The notes below the pieces were generated by a model. That model saw nothing but the letters and a program-made list of their open reading frames with translations. It searched no databases and was not told the origin of the DNA. A stretch of DNA of 64,000 nt from Fuerstiella sp. (lineage in GTDB: Bacteria; Planctomycetota; Planctomycetia; Planctomycetales; Planctomycetaceae), in contig JAQWOH010000042.1 in NCBI GenBank assembly GCA_029245955.1, positions 1 through 64,000 of the forward strand. The letters run 5' to 3'. Below, in pieces: positions 1-10,900 of this stretch. The stretch's first letter is position 1. Every line of letters begins with the position of its first letter. Made by a program: the position numbers and the translations under genes.

Positions 1-509
1 GGGTAAACCATGGCTCCGGTGACTTTGCCTTTTAGCTCTTCCTGATGGTCGTTGAAGGCGGCGACGCGGGCCAGCACATCTTCCAGAAAACCACCTTCTT
101 CACCCGCTTTAATCATGCTGGCCGTAAGGCTGTTAATTGCCTTCGGATGGCGTCGCATGGCTTCGTTCAGCCGAGTCCCGTCGGCCACCTGCTCGCGAAT
201 GTCCTGCACGACAAACCGCAATGCCGCGTGCGATGTCTGCTCTTCCAGCAACTGTAATGATCGCAGCAGCGGGACACCGGACCGCAACAGATCAGACAGC
301 TGGTTATAGAACGTCGTCAGATATCGCCCGGGAACACGACGTGAACCGGTAACGACCTGACGTCGCGTCGCCTCCGACATGCCGACCTTGATTGGAAACA
401 GACTCTGTGTCTGCAGAGCCACCAGCGCATCTTTTTCGCTGCCGGCAGTTAACGTTCCCGTTACCTGCTTTCCGGAGAGTTCTCTGGCAGTGTAATCAAA
501 ATCCGGCAT
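1..509 (-). CDS. gspF: Type II secretion/type IV pilus inner-membrane platform protein GspF/PilC, N-terminal part
   Basis: The reading frame starts at an ATG (507-509, minus strand) and stays open to the left window edge, giving about 169 residues. It begins MPDFDYTARELSGKQVTGTL, the usual GspF opening, and continues into the first T2SF domain (LTTFYNQLSDLLRSGVPL, then SMIKAGEEGGFLEDVL and the GAMVYP motif). GspF is the polytopic inner-membrane platform that couples the GspE ATPase to pseudopilus assembly. It lies 134 bp downstream of gspE on the same strand, so the two probably belong to one operon led by the secretin-like gene. The second T2SF domain and the membrane helices lie outside the window. 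Confidence 0.93.
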   Translation of the reverse strand, partial: MPDFDYTARELSGKQVTGTLTAGSEKDALVALQTQSLFPIKVGMSEATRRQVVTGSRRVPGRYLTTFYNQLSDLLRSGVPLLRSLQLLEEQTSHAALRFVVQDIREQVADGTRLNEAMRRHPKAINSLTASMIKAGEEGGFLEDVLARVAAFNDHQEELKGKVTGAMVY

Positions 510-643
510 TATTCGGTTTCAACGAACCAACAGTCAGCTGCGAGTCCGATGTTTTTCGACGACTTAAAGGTTTCAATAGATACTTACGCAGCAACCAACG
601 AAACACATTCCGAGCGCCCGCTGGAACGGCCTCGCGGCCTGTT

Positions 644-2329
644 TCAGGCGATCACATCTCCGCGAGTAATTCTGACAACTTCATCCACACTGGTGCCGCC
701 TTCCATGACCTGCTCCCAGCCACTGTCTCGCAACGTTGTCATACCGTTCGCAATCGCGTGTTTTCGGATCTTTGTCGCGCTTTCGTTTTCCGCACACATT
801 TCCTTAAGCGCCGGATCTGTGATCAGCAATTCGAAGACGCCCGTTCGCCCGGCGTAGCCCGATTCACTGCATTCCCGACATCCGACCGGTTCGTAAATGA
901 ACTCAGGACGGTCTTCAGGAAAGTCTGCGGGCAGATCCAGTGAAGCGGTCGCGACCTGACGTTTGCAGTCCGGGCAGAGTCGACGCACCAACCGCTGAGC
1001 CAGAACACCTTCTACCGTGCTGGCGACAAGATATGGTTCGACACCCATGTCCACCAGCCTCGTAAAAGCGCTGGGGGCATCGTTGGTGTGCAACGTACTG
1101 AAGACAACGTGGCCTGTCAGCGACGCCTGGATGGCGGCCTGACCGGTTTCGCCATCGCGAATTTCTCCGATCAGCACGATATCCGGGTCATGTCGCAGAA
1201 TACTGCGAAGTCCCGCAGCAAAGGTCAGTCCGATCCGACTGTGGACCTGAATCTGACTGATCCCGTCCATCTGATATTCCACCGGATCTTCAACCGTAAT
1301 GATCTTCGAATGCGGTGTTTTGATTTCGTTCAGTGCACTGTAAAGCGTCGTGGATTTACCACTACCCGTCGGACCAGTGACCAGAATAATTCCGTGAGGC
1401 AGAGAAATGAGTTCCCGGAAGCGTTTGACGATCGTCGGCGGCATACCGACATTCTTCAGGTCGAAGGTCATCTTGTCTTTGTCAAGCAGACGCATGACCA
1501 CGCCTTCGCCGTGCGACATCGGTATGATGGACACCCGCACGTCCACTTCCCGACCGGAAACCCGCAGCTTGATACGACCGTCCTGTGGCAATCGCTTTTC
1601 TGCAATATTCAGGTGTGACATGATCTTGAGTCTTGTCACGATGGCCGAATAGAAATGGTTAATCTCAACCGGCACAGACTGGATTCGCAGCATTCCGTCG
1701 ATGCGGTAACGCACCCGCAGGCCATTTTCCTGGGGCTCGATGTGAACGTCACTGGTCTGCATCTTGACCGCTTCGATCAGCAGTTCGTTCACCAGTCGAA
1801 TAACTGACGGTGCCTGAGCTCCTTCGGCCAGTTCGCCGTAGTCTTCCTCAATGTCTTCAAGAAGCTCAATACCTTCTTCGTCGCGCTGCCGAACCAGCTC
1901 GTTAATCGTGTCACCGCCGACACCCAGCAGTTCGCGAATTCGTACGTTCAGTTCGTTGCGTCGAGTCAGAACGGGTTCCAGACGCAGGCCGCTGACGGTC
2001 CCGAGCTCATCGATTCCTTCCAGATTGAGTGGGTCATCTGTCGCGACAACCACGTGTCCGTTCTGTCGGTAAAGTGGCAGCAGCGAATGACGATAGATGG
2101 CCGATGTCGGAAACTGTGTGAGCAGCTCAACGTCAACTTCGACATCATTCAGATCGACATACTCCATCCCGAATTCATCGGCCAGCAATTTCAGCACAGC
2201 ATCTTCGGTCACCAACCCCATCTTGATGAGAGTCTGGTCGATGCGATCATCGTCCTGTTCACTCTTCGCCAGCCCAAGCTGTTCCGAAGTGACAAGACCT
2301 TCATCAACAAATAGTTGTCCGAGTTCCAT
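644..2329 (-). CDS. gspE: Type II secretion/type IV pilus assembly ATPase GspE/PilB
   Basis: This 561-residue protein is a complete GspE/PilB secretion ATPase. Residues 1-150 form the N-terminal GspE-N domain ([20 protein letters not shown] start). The catalytic half carries Walker [10 protein letters not shown] at about 319-327, an Asp box near [10 protein letters not shown] (about 345-353), Walker [10 protein letters not shown] (about 384-392) and the His box STLHTND. A four-Cys zinc site (CPDC at about 452-455, CREC at about 484-487) is also present, as in GspE. It would power pseudopilus assembly from the cytoplasmic face. It follows the secretin-like gene by about 130 bp and precedes gspF, all on the minus strand. 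No pseudopilin genes are visible nearby. PilB is an alternative name; the context with a secretin-type protein favours GspE. Confidence 0.96.
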   Translation of the reverse strand: MELGQLFVDEGLVTSEQLGLAKSEQDDDRIDQTLIKMGLVTEDAVLKLLADEFGMEYVDLNDVEVDVELLTQFPTSAIYRHSLLPLYRQNGHVVVATDDPLNLEGIDELGTVSGLRLEPVLTRRNELNVRIRELLGVGGDTINELVRQRDEEGIELLEDIEEDYGELAEGAQAPSVIRLVNELLIEAVKMQTSDVHIEPQENGLRVRYRIDGMLRIQSVPVEINHFYSAIVTRLKIMSHLNIAEKRLPQDGRIKLRVSGREVDVRVSIIPMSHGEGVVMRLLDKDKMTFDLKNVGMPPTIVKRFRELISLPHGIILVTGPTGSGKSTTLYSALNEIKTPHSKIITVEDPVEYQMDGISQIQVHSRIGLTFAAGLRSILRHDPDIVLIGEIRDGETGQAAIQASLTGHVVFSTLHTNDAPSAFTRLVDMGVEPYLVASTVEGVLAQRLVRRLCPDCKRQVATASLDLPADFPEDRPEFIYEPVGCRECSESGYAGRTGVFELLITDPALKEMCAENESATKIRKHAIANGMTTLRDSGWEQVMEGGTSVDEVVRITRGDVIA

Positions 2330-2462
2330 AATTTCGACTTAAGTTCGCTGTTTCTTGCACAGATGCCTGTCGTTCGTGTCATTGTTTTCACGTAAGGACT
2401 GCGGCCAAATAATAACACATTGACTGTATGCCGCCCGCGAACGACGATGACACGTGCCCACA

Positions 2463-5400
2463 CTATCGGCTGCCACGACCGCCACCGGGGGCTCCGCCAC
2501 CTCGACCGCCGCCAGGGGTCCCGCCAAATCCTCCGCGACTGCCGCCCGAAGCGCCGCCCGTAGCACGTCCACCGCCACTGCGAATCCGTTCCTGAATCGC
2601 TCTGTTGATCGCATCCTGCTGCGGATTGCTGCCAGAACTCGGCTGACCAGATGTGCCACTGGTACCCGGACGGGACGGTGACCTGGTCGACGACGACGTG
2701 ACCGAAACTCTGGGCAGCAGATTTGTCAGCACCTGCTGAATCAGGATCGGATCGGCATTCTTCAATTGAATCGAACGAACCATTCTGTTGGCGGCTTTGG
2801 CACGGTCGTCCAGGCCACGAACCACAAATTCCACTTCGTCAAACAGTGCCAGGCTGCTGCTGATCAGAATTGTGCTTGTCTGAGCATCAACACCCAGCGT
2901 CATCCGCACCTGCCCGGAATTCTTGTCTCCACCTCGCCCGCCGCCGCCGCCACCGCCACCGCCACCGCCAAACACAGCGGCAAGAGGGTTTTGTTGCTGC
3001 TGACGGTTCTGTTGCTGTGCCTCAAGGTATGGCTTAAACACGTCCTGCACCAACGCGGCAACTTCATTGACGTCTGCGTGTTCCACAATGATGGATCGAG
3101 GCTGCATGTCTTTCAGTGAATCCGGTACGTCGTTGGAATCCAGAACTTTCAGAAATGCCAGAGCGTCCTTCACCAGCATCTGCGGCCCGGAAATGAACAG
3201 TGAGTTTGTTCGGAGATCCGGAATAATTTTCATCGATGTGGAACTGACCCCAAGTCCGCTCAGCCCTGTCATATCCATCAGGCTGCTGCCCATAGACGAA
3301 AAGCTGCTGCCCAGACTTCCCAGCATGCTGCTGCCAACAGAACTGGAGCTCGACGCCACCGAACTGCTGGGGAAAAACTGTGACAGCATATCGGCCGCTT
3401 CCGTCGCATCTGCAGATTCCAGATATACGACCGTCCATTCCGGCTTAAACGGCATCGACTGCTGCAGTTCGTCCAGCAGATCTTCCATACGGTCCAGTTG
3501 CGCCTCGTCTCGCGACGACAGAATCAGTTCATCACCGTAGACGATGATATCCACCGCATCAAAGTTGGCGGCCTGTCGCCCCTGACGTTCACCACGAGAC
3601 GGCGGCTGCGATTCATCAGCTGAGCTGGCGAGAGGTGCCCGCACAGGAATAAACCGCTCCGCCGAGTGAGTAGATGGCTCTGATTCGCGATAACCGGATG
3701 CGACAGAGGTCTTCCGCGAACCGCGCCAGCGGCTGTCCGAAACGGTGTCGCGGGGCGACGAGAGAGTCCGTTGAGACAGCGGGCCAGGAGACGGTTTGGT
3801 CTGCGGTCGGGGAGCCTCCGGAGCCGCCTCAGAGCCGTCACCAAATTCACCGGAACTCGTCCGCCTGCTGCGAATCGGCCCCTGGTCCTGCGGAACGACG
3901 ATGTTAATCTTGGTTCCTTCCTGAGCCTCCCATGCCTGCTGCAGAATCTTGATGAAGTCGTCCGGATTGCGGCCCTGCATGGAAAAACGCCGGACCGTGC
4001 CACCATCCGTTCGCTGTCGTATGCCGGTACCATCCTCGCCCAGATCAGCCAGTACCTGTTTGATCTGAGTAATGTGTTCAATACTGCCGCGAACGATCAG
4101 CCGGCGACCGTACAGGTCCGTTTCAATCGTCGGGGCGTCAGCGCCGTCACCCAGAAACAGAGAACGCAGCGTAGCGGCCGCAGACAGCGGATCCATCTGA
4201 GCCAGCGGAATAACGGCCACAGACCCGCTGTTGCCCGCTCCATCAAGTTGCCGAATCAGCGAGGCGACTTCCAGGTGCTGGCGTTCGGTGGCCATAATGT
4301 GAATTCGTCCAGTGCGACGATCTTCGTTCACAACCTGCACACCGGGAACATTCATCGCCGTCAATGTCTTTGTGACTTCGCCGGCGTCCGCAGACTTCAC
4401 CTGATAGACCTCAAGGTATGTGCCCTTGCGGCCTTTCGCCAAAGGACTCCCATCGGGACTCTCAGAAACATCCAGCGTTTCGATGATGGTCGCCACCAGT
4501 TCGTGCTGCTTGGCCGTACCCGTCACCAGCAGGCTGTTTAAGCGCAGATCAGCGGCGATCTGAATTTCCGGCTCGGCTTTCTTGGCCGCCGGAGCCGGAG
4601 CCTGACCTCGGTTAAATGCCTGGCTGCGTGCCTGTGCCCGAGATCGCTCTTCCGCACTGACACTGACATTGGCCACATTCTGTCGCATACCGAACTGAGT
4701 CATCACGGCGATCTCCGCCTCCTCAGCATCCATATTTCTTAGATGGTAGGCTGTAAAAATCAGAGCGTCGGGCTTTGACTTGGACATGGCAGCCGTCAGC
4801 AGTCCGTGAATCCGGCGCAGGTTGGCGCCGATGTCCGTAACAATCATGATCTGGGATTCGGTCAGGGCAATCAGGCTGCCATGCGGCCCCAGCAGAGCTT
4901 CGACTTCCTGAGCAGCGCGGCCGGCATCCAGCCCATCCACTGAGATCGTGACATTGACCAGTTCATTGTCGCCCACCACCAGCTCATCGCCGATCTTCAA
5001 CAGTTCCTCAGCATTCACGTCCGGAATCAGGCTGGGATAAATGTCATTGTCTGTATTAAGCACGATCAGAAAGTTGTCCTTCTGAACCATGGCATACCCC
5101 TTACGCAGCAGATAACCGTTCATGACATCCAGGGCCTGCTTGGCGTTGTACGTATTGTCATCGATGTGGCTGAACGTGCCGGGTGGAACCTGATTCAGGT
5201 CCAGCGTCAGGTCTGCTCCGTCAGCAAACATCTGCAGCACCTGATCCCACGGAGCAAAGCGAAAGTTGAAGGTGAACTCTTCAACCAGCCGTCGTTCTCC
5301 CGGAACGACGCTGCCACCAAAACTAGCCACGGCCTCCACGCCAGGCGGAGGCTCATCTGTCGGCCTCTCCGGCGCATCCCCCTGCGGCATACTTCCGGCT

Positions 5401-6065
5401 GCCGCGTCAGACCGTTCAGCGACCGCCTCTTCCTGCGGTTTGGGTGCCTGAGCCAACTCCTTTTCAAACCGAGACTTTTGCTCCGCGGTCAGCACTGACG
5501 TGTATTTTTCCTGCCACTGCTTGTTGAATGTGTCACGTTCTTCTTCGGATGCATCAAAGCCCAGTGCCCGTGAAGCCGTGCGTTGAGCACTGCTGAGTTC
5601 ACCGATCTTTTTGATTTGCTCTTCGTCCAGACCGTATTCTTTGGCCAGAGCTTCGTTAGCCAGACCGCGTGGGCCCGCATTTGTAAGATACAACCCTCGC
5701 AAGGTCTTACGCTGAGAATCCTGCAGGACCGTCAGGGCGTTGTCCTGAAAAGCCGTTCTGGCCTTGATGATTGCCTGGCCGAACTCTTCGCGGATCTTTG
5801 TCTTTTCCTCGTCCGTCTCAGCCGCTTCCAGCTTCTTTCGGTTCTCCTCAAACTGCTCACGAGTGGTCTGTGATGACTGCTGCAATTCCTGCAGTTTTTT
5901 GGACTGTTCTTCAGACAGACCCAGTTCCTGGTGAACTTCTTCACGTCGCAGAAGGTCGGTTTCTGAACCGCCCCGGCTGCGTTGTGCTGACACTTCCGAA
6001 CTGAACGAAAGAGCCAGCCCCAGAATTACCAGGATGCGAATAACTTTGAGATCAGACATAGCCAT
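2463..6065 (-). CDS. Large exported secretin-like protein with repeated secretin N-type modules and no visible pore domain
   Basis: I chose ATG 6065, preceded by AAGGT, because it puts a signal peptide at the N-terminus (ILVILGLALS core, cleavage about after SEVSA, residue 27); ATG 6059 is also possible. The protein is about 1,200 residues. Residues 30-220 are helical and charged, with two Spy/LTxxQ-like stretches (ELGLSEEQSKKLQELQQ and EYGLDEEQIKKIGEL). Residues 260-1090 contain several secretin N1/NolW-like modules, including an STN-like FNFRFAPWDQVLQMFADGA segment and repeats such as LEVYQVKSADAGEVTKTL and RSIIVEHADVNEVAALVQDV. The chain ends in a NolW-like unit and a Gly/Arg-rich tail, with a run of about 11 glycines (about 2935-2970). 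I see no canonical secretin C-terminal barrel. It leads the gspE-gspF operon and is probably an envelope component. GspD is the nearest family, but pore formation is unsupported. Confidence 0.85.
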   Translation of the reverse strand: MAMSDLKVIRILVILGLALSFSSEVSAQRSRGGSETDLLRREEVHQELGLSEEQSKKLQELQQSSQTTREQFEENRKKLEAAETDEEKTKIREEFGQAIIKARTAFQDNALTVLQDSQRKTLRGLYLTNAGPRGLANEALAKEYGLDEEQIKKIGELSSAQRTASRALGFDASEEERDTFNKQWQEKYTSVLTAEQKSRFEKELAQAPKPQEEAVAERSDAAAGSMPQGDAPERPTDEPPPGVEAVASFGGSVVPGERRLVEEFTFNFRFAPWDQVLQMFADGADLTLDLNQVPPGTFSHIDDNTYNAKQALDVMNGYLLRKGYAMVQKDNFLIVLNTDNDIYPSLIPDVNAEELLKIGDELVVGDNELVNVTISVDGLDAGRAAQEVEALLGPHGSLIALTESQIMIVTDIGANLRRIHGLLTAAMSKSKPDALIFTAYHLRNMDAEEAEIAVMTQFGMRQNVANVSVSAEERSRAQARSQAFNRGQAPAPAAKKAEPEIQIAADLRLNSLLVTGTAKQHELVATIIETLDVSESPDGSPLAKGRKGTYLEVYQVKSADAGEVTKTLTAMNVPGVQVVNEDRRTGRIHIMATERQHLEVASLIRQLDGAGNSGSVAVIPLAQMDPLSAAATLRSLFLGDGADAPTIETDLYGRRLIVRGSIEHITQIKQVLADLGEDGTGIRQRTDGGTVRRFSMQGRNPDDFIKILQQAWEAQEGTKINIVVPQDQGPIRSRRTSSGEFGDGSEAAPEAPRPQTKPSPGPLSQRTLSSPRDTVSDSRWRGSRKTSVASGYRESEPSTHSAERFIPVRAPLASSADESQPPSRGERQGRQAANFDAVDIIVYGDELILSSRDEAQLDRMEDLLDELQQSMPFKPEWTVVYLESADATEAADMLSQFFPSSSVASSSSSVGSSMLGSLGSSFSSMGSSLMDMTGLSGLGVSSTSMKIIPDLRTNSLFISGPQMLVKDALAFLKVLDSNDVPDSLKDMQPRSIIVEHADVNEVAALVQDVFKPYLEAQQQNRQQQQNPLAAVFGGGGGGGGGGGRGGDKNSGQVRMTLGVDAQTSTILISSSLALFDEVEFVVRGLDDRAKAANRMVRSIQLKNADPILIQQVLTNLLPRVSVTSSSTRSPSRPGTSGTSGQPSSGSNPQQDAINRAIQERIRSGGGRATGGASGGSRGGFGGTPGGGRGGGAPGGGRGSR

Positions 6066-6581
6066 CAAGTTGACCTTGAGGTTGTGGCAGGCTTGTGGGA
6101 ACAACGAAGAATATCCAAGAGGCGGAACCCCGTGGAATCTGACAAAGAGTCTATATAGTTTACAGAATCGACCCAGAATCCGACTATTCTTCGGCAGGAG
6201 TACGATGATGCAAGCGAATCAGGTAACCTGCGTGGAAGTTGACGATTGTGATAACTAGCAACTTCACGACACGATATCACGCCTGACACGATATCACGCC
6301 TGACACGATTCGCGGTCAAAACCGGCCCACTACGTCATTTGCTTCTGAATTTCTTGCTGTTTTCTTCAGACGGTCCGGTACTCGAATCCGGTGCAAGGGT
6401 TTATCCATCCCAACCTGCCGTTGCTGAATGGCAAGAAAAGGACCGTTAATTACCTGCTCTGATCCTCCTCTGATTGTTGTAAGTCATTACCTGTAAATCA
6501 CTTGTGCGCGCACACTCAGCCGTAACAAAGGTTACGTCGGTGTCGTTGCTCTGAAACCAGCATATTTCCTTGGGCGGCCAC
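6066..6581. other. Divergent intergenic region between secretin operon and EF-hand gene
   Basis: This stretch of about 515 bp separates two divergently transcribed exported-protein genes, so it should hold both promoters. I could not place -35/-10 boxes with confidence. It contains the 17-bp tandem direct repeat listed separately. No open frame in it looks coding. Confidence 0.6.
6269..6310. repeat. 17-bp direct repeat, two full copies plus a half copy
   Basis: The unit ACACGATATCACGCCTG occurs at 6269-6285 and again, identical and directly abutting, at 6286-6302. A third partial copy (ACACGATT) follows at 6303-6310. Each unit includes the short palindrome GATATC. The array lies about 200 bp upstream of the secretin-like gene and about 270 bp upstream of the EF-hand gene. 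It could be an operator array (iterons) or simple tandem duplication. Confidence 0.85.
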
Positions 6582-7634
6582 ATGAAACGATCATTCGCCT
6601 ATGTCATGGCATCCATAGTCCTAATTGTGCTGACACCCGCCGCTCCGTCCCAGGAACGAGGTGATTCTGGAGGGCGAAGCCGGGGTGGATTTGGTGACCG
6701 TGGCACCGGCGGAGGTGATCGGCGTGCATTTGGTGGCGGTGATCGTGGTGGCGGTGATCGAACTCGTGGATTTGGCGGAAGACCTTCCAGTGGCGGCGAT
6801 CGAACCCGCAGTGCATTTGGAGGCGGAACTCCTGGCGGCGGCGATCGAGGCGGCCGGCCGAGTTTAGACAGCAACGGCGATGGTCGCATCGACCAGAACG
6901 AAATCAACCAGATGTCTGACGGCATGCGGCAGTTCATGCAGTCGCGCGGGATCTCCATTCGCCCGGGCACTTCGATGGACGACTTTCGCAATCAAATGCG
7001 AGAACAGTTCAGCCGTTCTCGTGAAGAAGGTGGAGGATCCGGATCCGGACGTGGTAACGATTCTCGGTCCGACAATCGCGGCGGGTCTTCTGCCTTCCGG
7101 GCTCGTACGAAAGAACGAATGACGGTTGATCTGCCACCCAAGTACAGTGAACTGGATATCGACTACGACGGTCAGATTGGACTTTACGAATGGATTACCG
7201 CCAGACGCGAGTCGCTCGCCCAGTTCGATCAGATGGACATGAACTTTGACGGGATACTGACACCATCAGAGTTGTTGGTCTATGACGAAGTCATCGCCAG
7301 CGGTTCCCCCAAAGTGACATCCTACAAGCGCGAACGAATTACAATTGTCGGCGGCAGTAGTACACGGTCCTCAGGATCTGCCGCGATCCGGATGGGTGGC
7401 GGAGAAAAGGGTAGTAAACCTTCGGCAGAAGAGGTGCAAAAGCACGCAGCGACAGCCAAACGATACTTTGCCGCTATGGACAAGAACAAGGACGGAACGA
7501 TTGGGGAAGACGAATGGGCACAAAGCCGTCGTTTAAAACCGTTCTTCGAAAAAGCTGGCATCAAGATTCGCTCGATGTCCGAATCAGACTTTGCCGGTAA
7601 GTACGCCCAGGCCATGAAATCCGTCGGCAAATAA
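6582..7634 (+). CDS. Exported EF-hand protein with Gly/Arg-rich linker
   Basis: ATG 6582 gives a signal peptide (MKRSFAYVMASIVLIVLTPAAPSQ); an in-frame TTG at 6570 only adds four residues. Residues of about 25-95 are a low-complexity Gly/Arg/Asp segment with repeated GGGDR and RGG-type units. Four EF-hand calcium loops follow: DSNGDGRIDQNE, DIDYDGQIGLYE, DMNFDGILTPSE and DKNKDGTIGEDE. Each has Asp/Asn at loop positions 1, 3 and 5 and Glu at 12. The protein of about 350 residues is therefore a predicted secreted calcium-binding protein. It is divergent from the secretin operon, and its Gly-rich linker resembles the tail of the secretin-like protein, so a shared envelope role is possible but not shown. 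Confidence 0.9.
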   Translation: MKRSFAYVMASIVLIVLTPAAPSQERGDSGGRSRGGFGDRGTGGGDRRAFGGGDRGGGDRTRGFGGRPSSGGDRTRSAFGGGTPGGGDRGGRPSLDSNGDGRIDQNEINQMSDGMRQFMQSRGISIRPGTSMDDFRNQMREQFSRSREEGGGSGSGRGNDSRSDNRGGSSAFRARTKERMTVDLPPKYSELDIDYDGQIGLYEWITARRESLAQFDQMDMNFDGILTPSELLVYDEVIASGSPKVTSYKRERITIVGGSSTRSSGSAAIRMGGGEKGSKPSAEEVQKHAATAKRYFAAMDKNKDGTIGEDEWAQSRRLKPFFEKAGIKIRSMSESDFAGKYAQAMKSVGK

Positions 7635-7996
7635 CCAGCGTCTGAGATCTGGTCACTTTGAACGGTGTGCGTGCAGGACTGGGGCTTCAGCAGCGCTGCG
7701 TGAATACAACTTGCTGATGCTGACACGTCAGAACTTCAATGAGCGTAGCCTTCCGTTTTTCTACCAGTCCATACCCGCTATTCAGAGCAGAAGTCAGCAG
7801 CCGGTGAATCGTGGCACACCGGGGAGATGCCCATGATTTCGTCCGGTCGTGTCGAAGTTTGCTGGCGAATTGCGTGCAGGACGATCAGTGCTGAAGTAGG
7901 ATCACAATCAAGGCCTGAGATGCATTAACCTGGACACGAAACGATTCTCAGATGTGACCGGCACAAGTACCGAACGCCTGAGGGGACTATCTGCTG
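7635..7996. other. Intergenic region, no feature recognised
   Basis: These 362 bp lie between the EF-hand gene and the next plus-strand gene. I see no convincing coding frame, RNA gene or strong terminator hairpin. A GAGGGG stretch just before the ATG at 7997 is the probable ribosome binding site of the downstream gene. Confidence 0.5.
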
Positions 7997-10900
7997 ATGC
8001 GACGTCTGAACTGCTTCGTTGTGATCTGTCTGTACGGCCTGACTCTGGTGGCTGACGAACTGCCTCCCGGGGTCGTCAACACCCAGCAGGCCAGCGACCT
8101 TTCACTTTCACCTCAGGAATCACTGGCGCGCATCACCGTCCCGGACGGATTTCGGGTCACGCTGTTTGCCGGCGAACCCAACATTAGACGGCCGATCGCT
8201 TTTGATGTTGATGATCGAGGACGATTGTGGGTGGTGGAAAACTACTCACACCCCGAATGGAAAGCCGACGGCGCCAGCGATCGCATCATCATTCTGGAGG
8301 ATTCCAATCACGACGGGCAGTTCGATCAGCGAACGGTGTTCTGGGACAAGGGACGCTACCTGACCGGCCTGGCCGTGGGTCACGGCGGCGTCTGGATCGC
8401 CAACACGCCGGAACTGTCGTTCCTGCCGGATCGCAACCAGGACGATGTGCCGGATTCCGAACCGATCGTCATGCTGGACGGATTTCAGAAATCCAGTAAC
8501 AACGTTGTCAACAATTTTCACTGGGGACCCGACGGCTGGTTGTACGGAGCCATCGGCCTGTCCTCGAAATCACTGGTCGGCAAGCCGGGAACAGCGGAAG
8601 AGCACCGGACCAGCATCACCCGCGGCATCTGGCGGTTCCATCCTGTCGACCACATCTTTGAAAAGTTGGCCGAAGGCATGGTCAATCCCTGGGGAGCGGA
8701 CTTCAACGAGTATGGTGACCTGATTACCTCCAACACGGTGCTCGCTCATCTGTGGCACATCGTTCCGGGTATGTATTGCGAACGGCGGGCATCAGAACAG
8801 GATAACCCGTATGCGTACAATCGCATTCAATCCATCACTGACCATTTGCACTGGGGCGGCGGCGGCTGGCAGGCGTCTCGCGCGCCGACAAGTAGAAAAG
8901 GGAACAGTCGGAAATCAGGAAATAACAAACAGCCTTCGCGCCAGGACACCGAGGATCCGGACAGCCATTATCATACGCATTCCGTGGCGGGCGGCGGCCA
9001 CGCTCATTGTGGAGCGATGATCTACCTGGGCGACAACTGGCCGCAGCAGTACCGCGGCACTTTTTTTACGAATAACCTGCATGGCAACAGAGTGAACAAC
9101 GATGTGCTGGTGCCCGCAAAGTCGACATACGTCGGCATACACGGCGAAGACTTCCTGTTCGGTAACGATCCGTGGTTTCGAGGCATGTCGATCAAGTACG
9201 GCGCGGACGGCGGCGTTTACGTTTCTGACTGGCACGACATTGGTGAATGCCACGACAGCGACGGCAGTCATCGCAGCAGTGGCCGGATCTACAAAATCGT
9301 ATTCGGAGAACCATCGCCCCCTCTCACGGATCTGCAACAACTCAATGATGTTGAATTGGTGGAATTGCATCTGCATTCGAATGAGTGGTACGTTCGCCAT
9401 GCCCGCAGAATTCTGCACGAACGGTCAGCGATGAAAACAGACCTCACCGTCGCCCGTCAGCGTTTGCGAAACATTTTTGACAACGAAAAAGACGAATTGC
9501 TCAAGCTGCGCGTACTCTGGACAAGGTATGTCGTTGACGACCTGAACGAATCAGAACTGACCAGGTTGCTGAGCCATCAAAGCATTCATGTGCGTCGCTG
9601 GGCCGTTCGTTTTCTGACCGACCGTCTGCGTCACGAATCATCGTCTCTGCCCCGGGGCGTGATCGACCACTTTGTCAGGATGGCCCACCACGACTCGTCA
9701 CCGAAAGTAAGGCTGGAACTCGCCTGTGCGCTGCAACGCGTCAGCATCAATCGCCGGATGGCCATTGCCCGGGGATTGGTCTCTCATGCCGAGGACGCCA
9801 CAGACCCCTACCTTCCACTGATGATTTGGTATGGCATCGAACCCGCCGTCACGACTGATGCCGACGCCGCATTGAAACTGGCCGCGTCTTCCCGTCTTTC
9901 ACTTGTCCGACGACACATTGCGCGTCGAATTGTGGACGTGGAATCGCCACCCATTGCACAGGTCGTTGACGCAGCATTGCAGAATCACGACGAAACAAGT
10001 CGACTGGACCTGCTGCAGGGTATACTCGACTCATTAGACGGTCGTGGCCGGCAGACGTCACCCGAAACATGGAGCAAACTCTATCCGCAGGTCTCGTCTG
10101 CCGAACAACCATCGTTGCGGTCCGTGGCTGTTCGTCTGGCCATCATTTTCGGTGACAAACAGGCCATTTCCCGGCTCCGCGAAACGGCCCTTAACCAGGC
10201 GGCTGCCGCCAGCGACCGCCGTGATGCGCTGAGAGCACTGCTGCAGGTGAAGAACGGCGCACCTGTTGAAATGCTGCACCAGCTGGTGGCGGAAGATTCC
10301 GTGCTGCGAAATGATGCACTGCACGCACTGGTGATCAGCAACGCCCCGTCTACAGCCAGCGTGTTGTTGGACCAATATACAGAATTCGCACAAGACGATA
10401 AACGGGACGCCATCAGTGTGCTGGCGACTCGCCGCGGTTTTGCCGAAGCAATGCTGACGGCTATCGACAACGGTCGTATAAATCGTGCCGACGTATCGGC
10501 CTTCGCGCTGCAGCAACTGCGGGCCTTCAAGAATCCGGAACTACAACTGCGAATTCAGCAACTGTGGGCTGATGACGCGCAGCGGCTGAAGAAGTCGGAC
10601 GAGATCGCCCAGTACACGAAACTGATGTCTACTGATTACCTTGCCAACGGGAATGTCAGCGCGGGGCGGCTTGTGTTCCAGCGGACGTGCGCGAAGTGCC
10701 ACACGCTGTTTGGCGAGGGAGGCACGATCGCTCCCGATCTGACCGGTTCCGGAAGAAAGAAGACGGACTATATCCTCAGCAACCTGATCGATCCCAGCGC
10801 CGAGATCGACCGGGCTTATCGGCTGACAACGGTGCTCACGACGGATGGACGTCTGCTGAGCGGATTTATGGTACAGCAGGACGACACGTGGCTGGTCGTC

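Noticed and set aside
6066-6581. GGTACTCGAATCCGG near 6371 as a possible tRNA T-arm
   Set aside because: No acceptor, anticodon or D-arm could be drawn around it.
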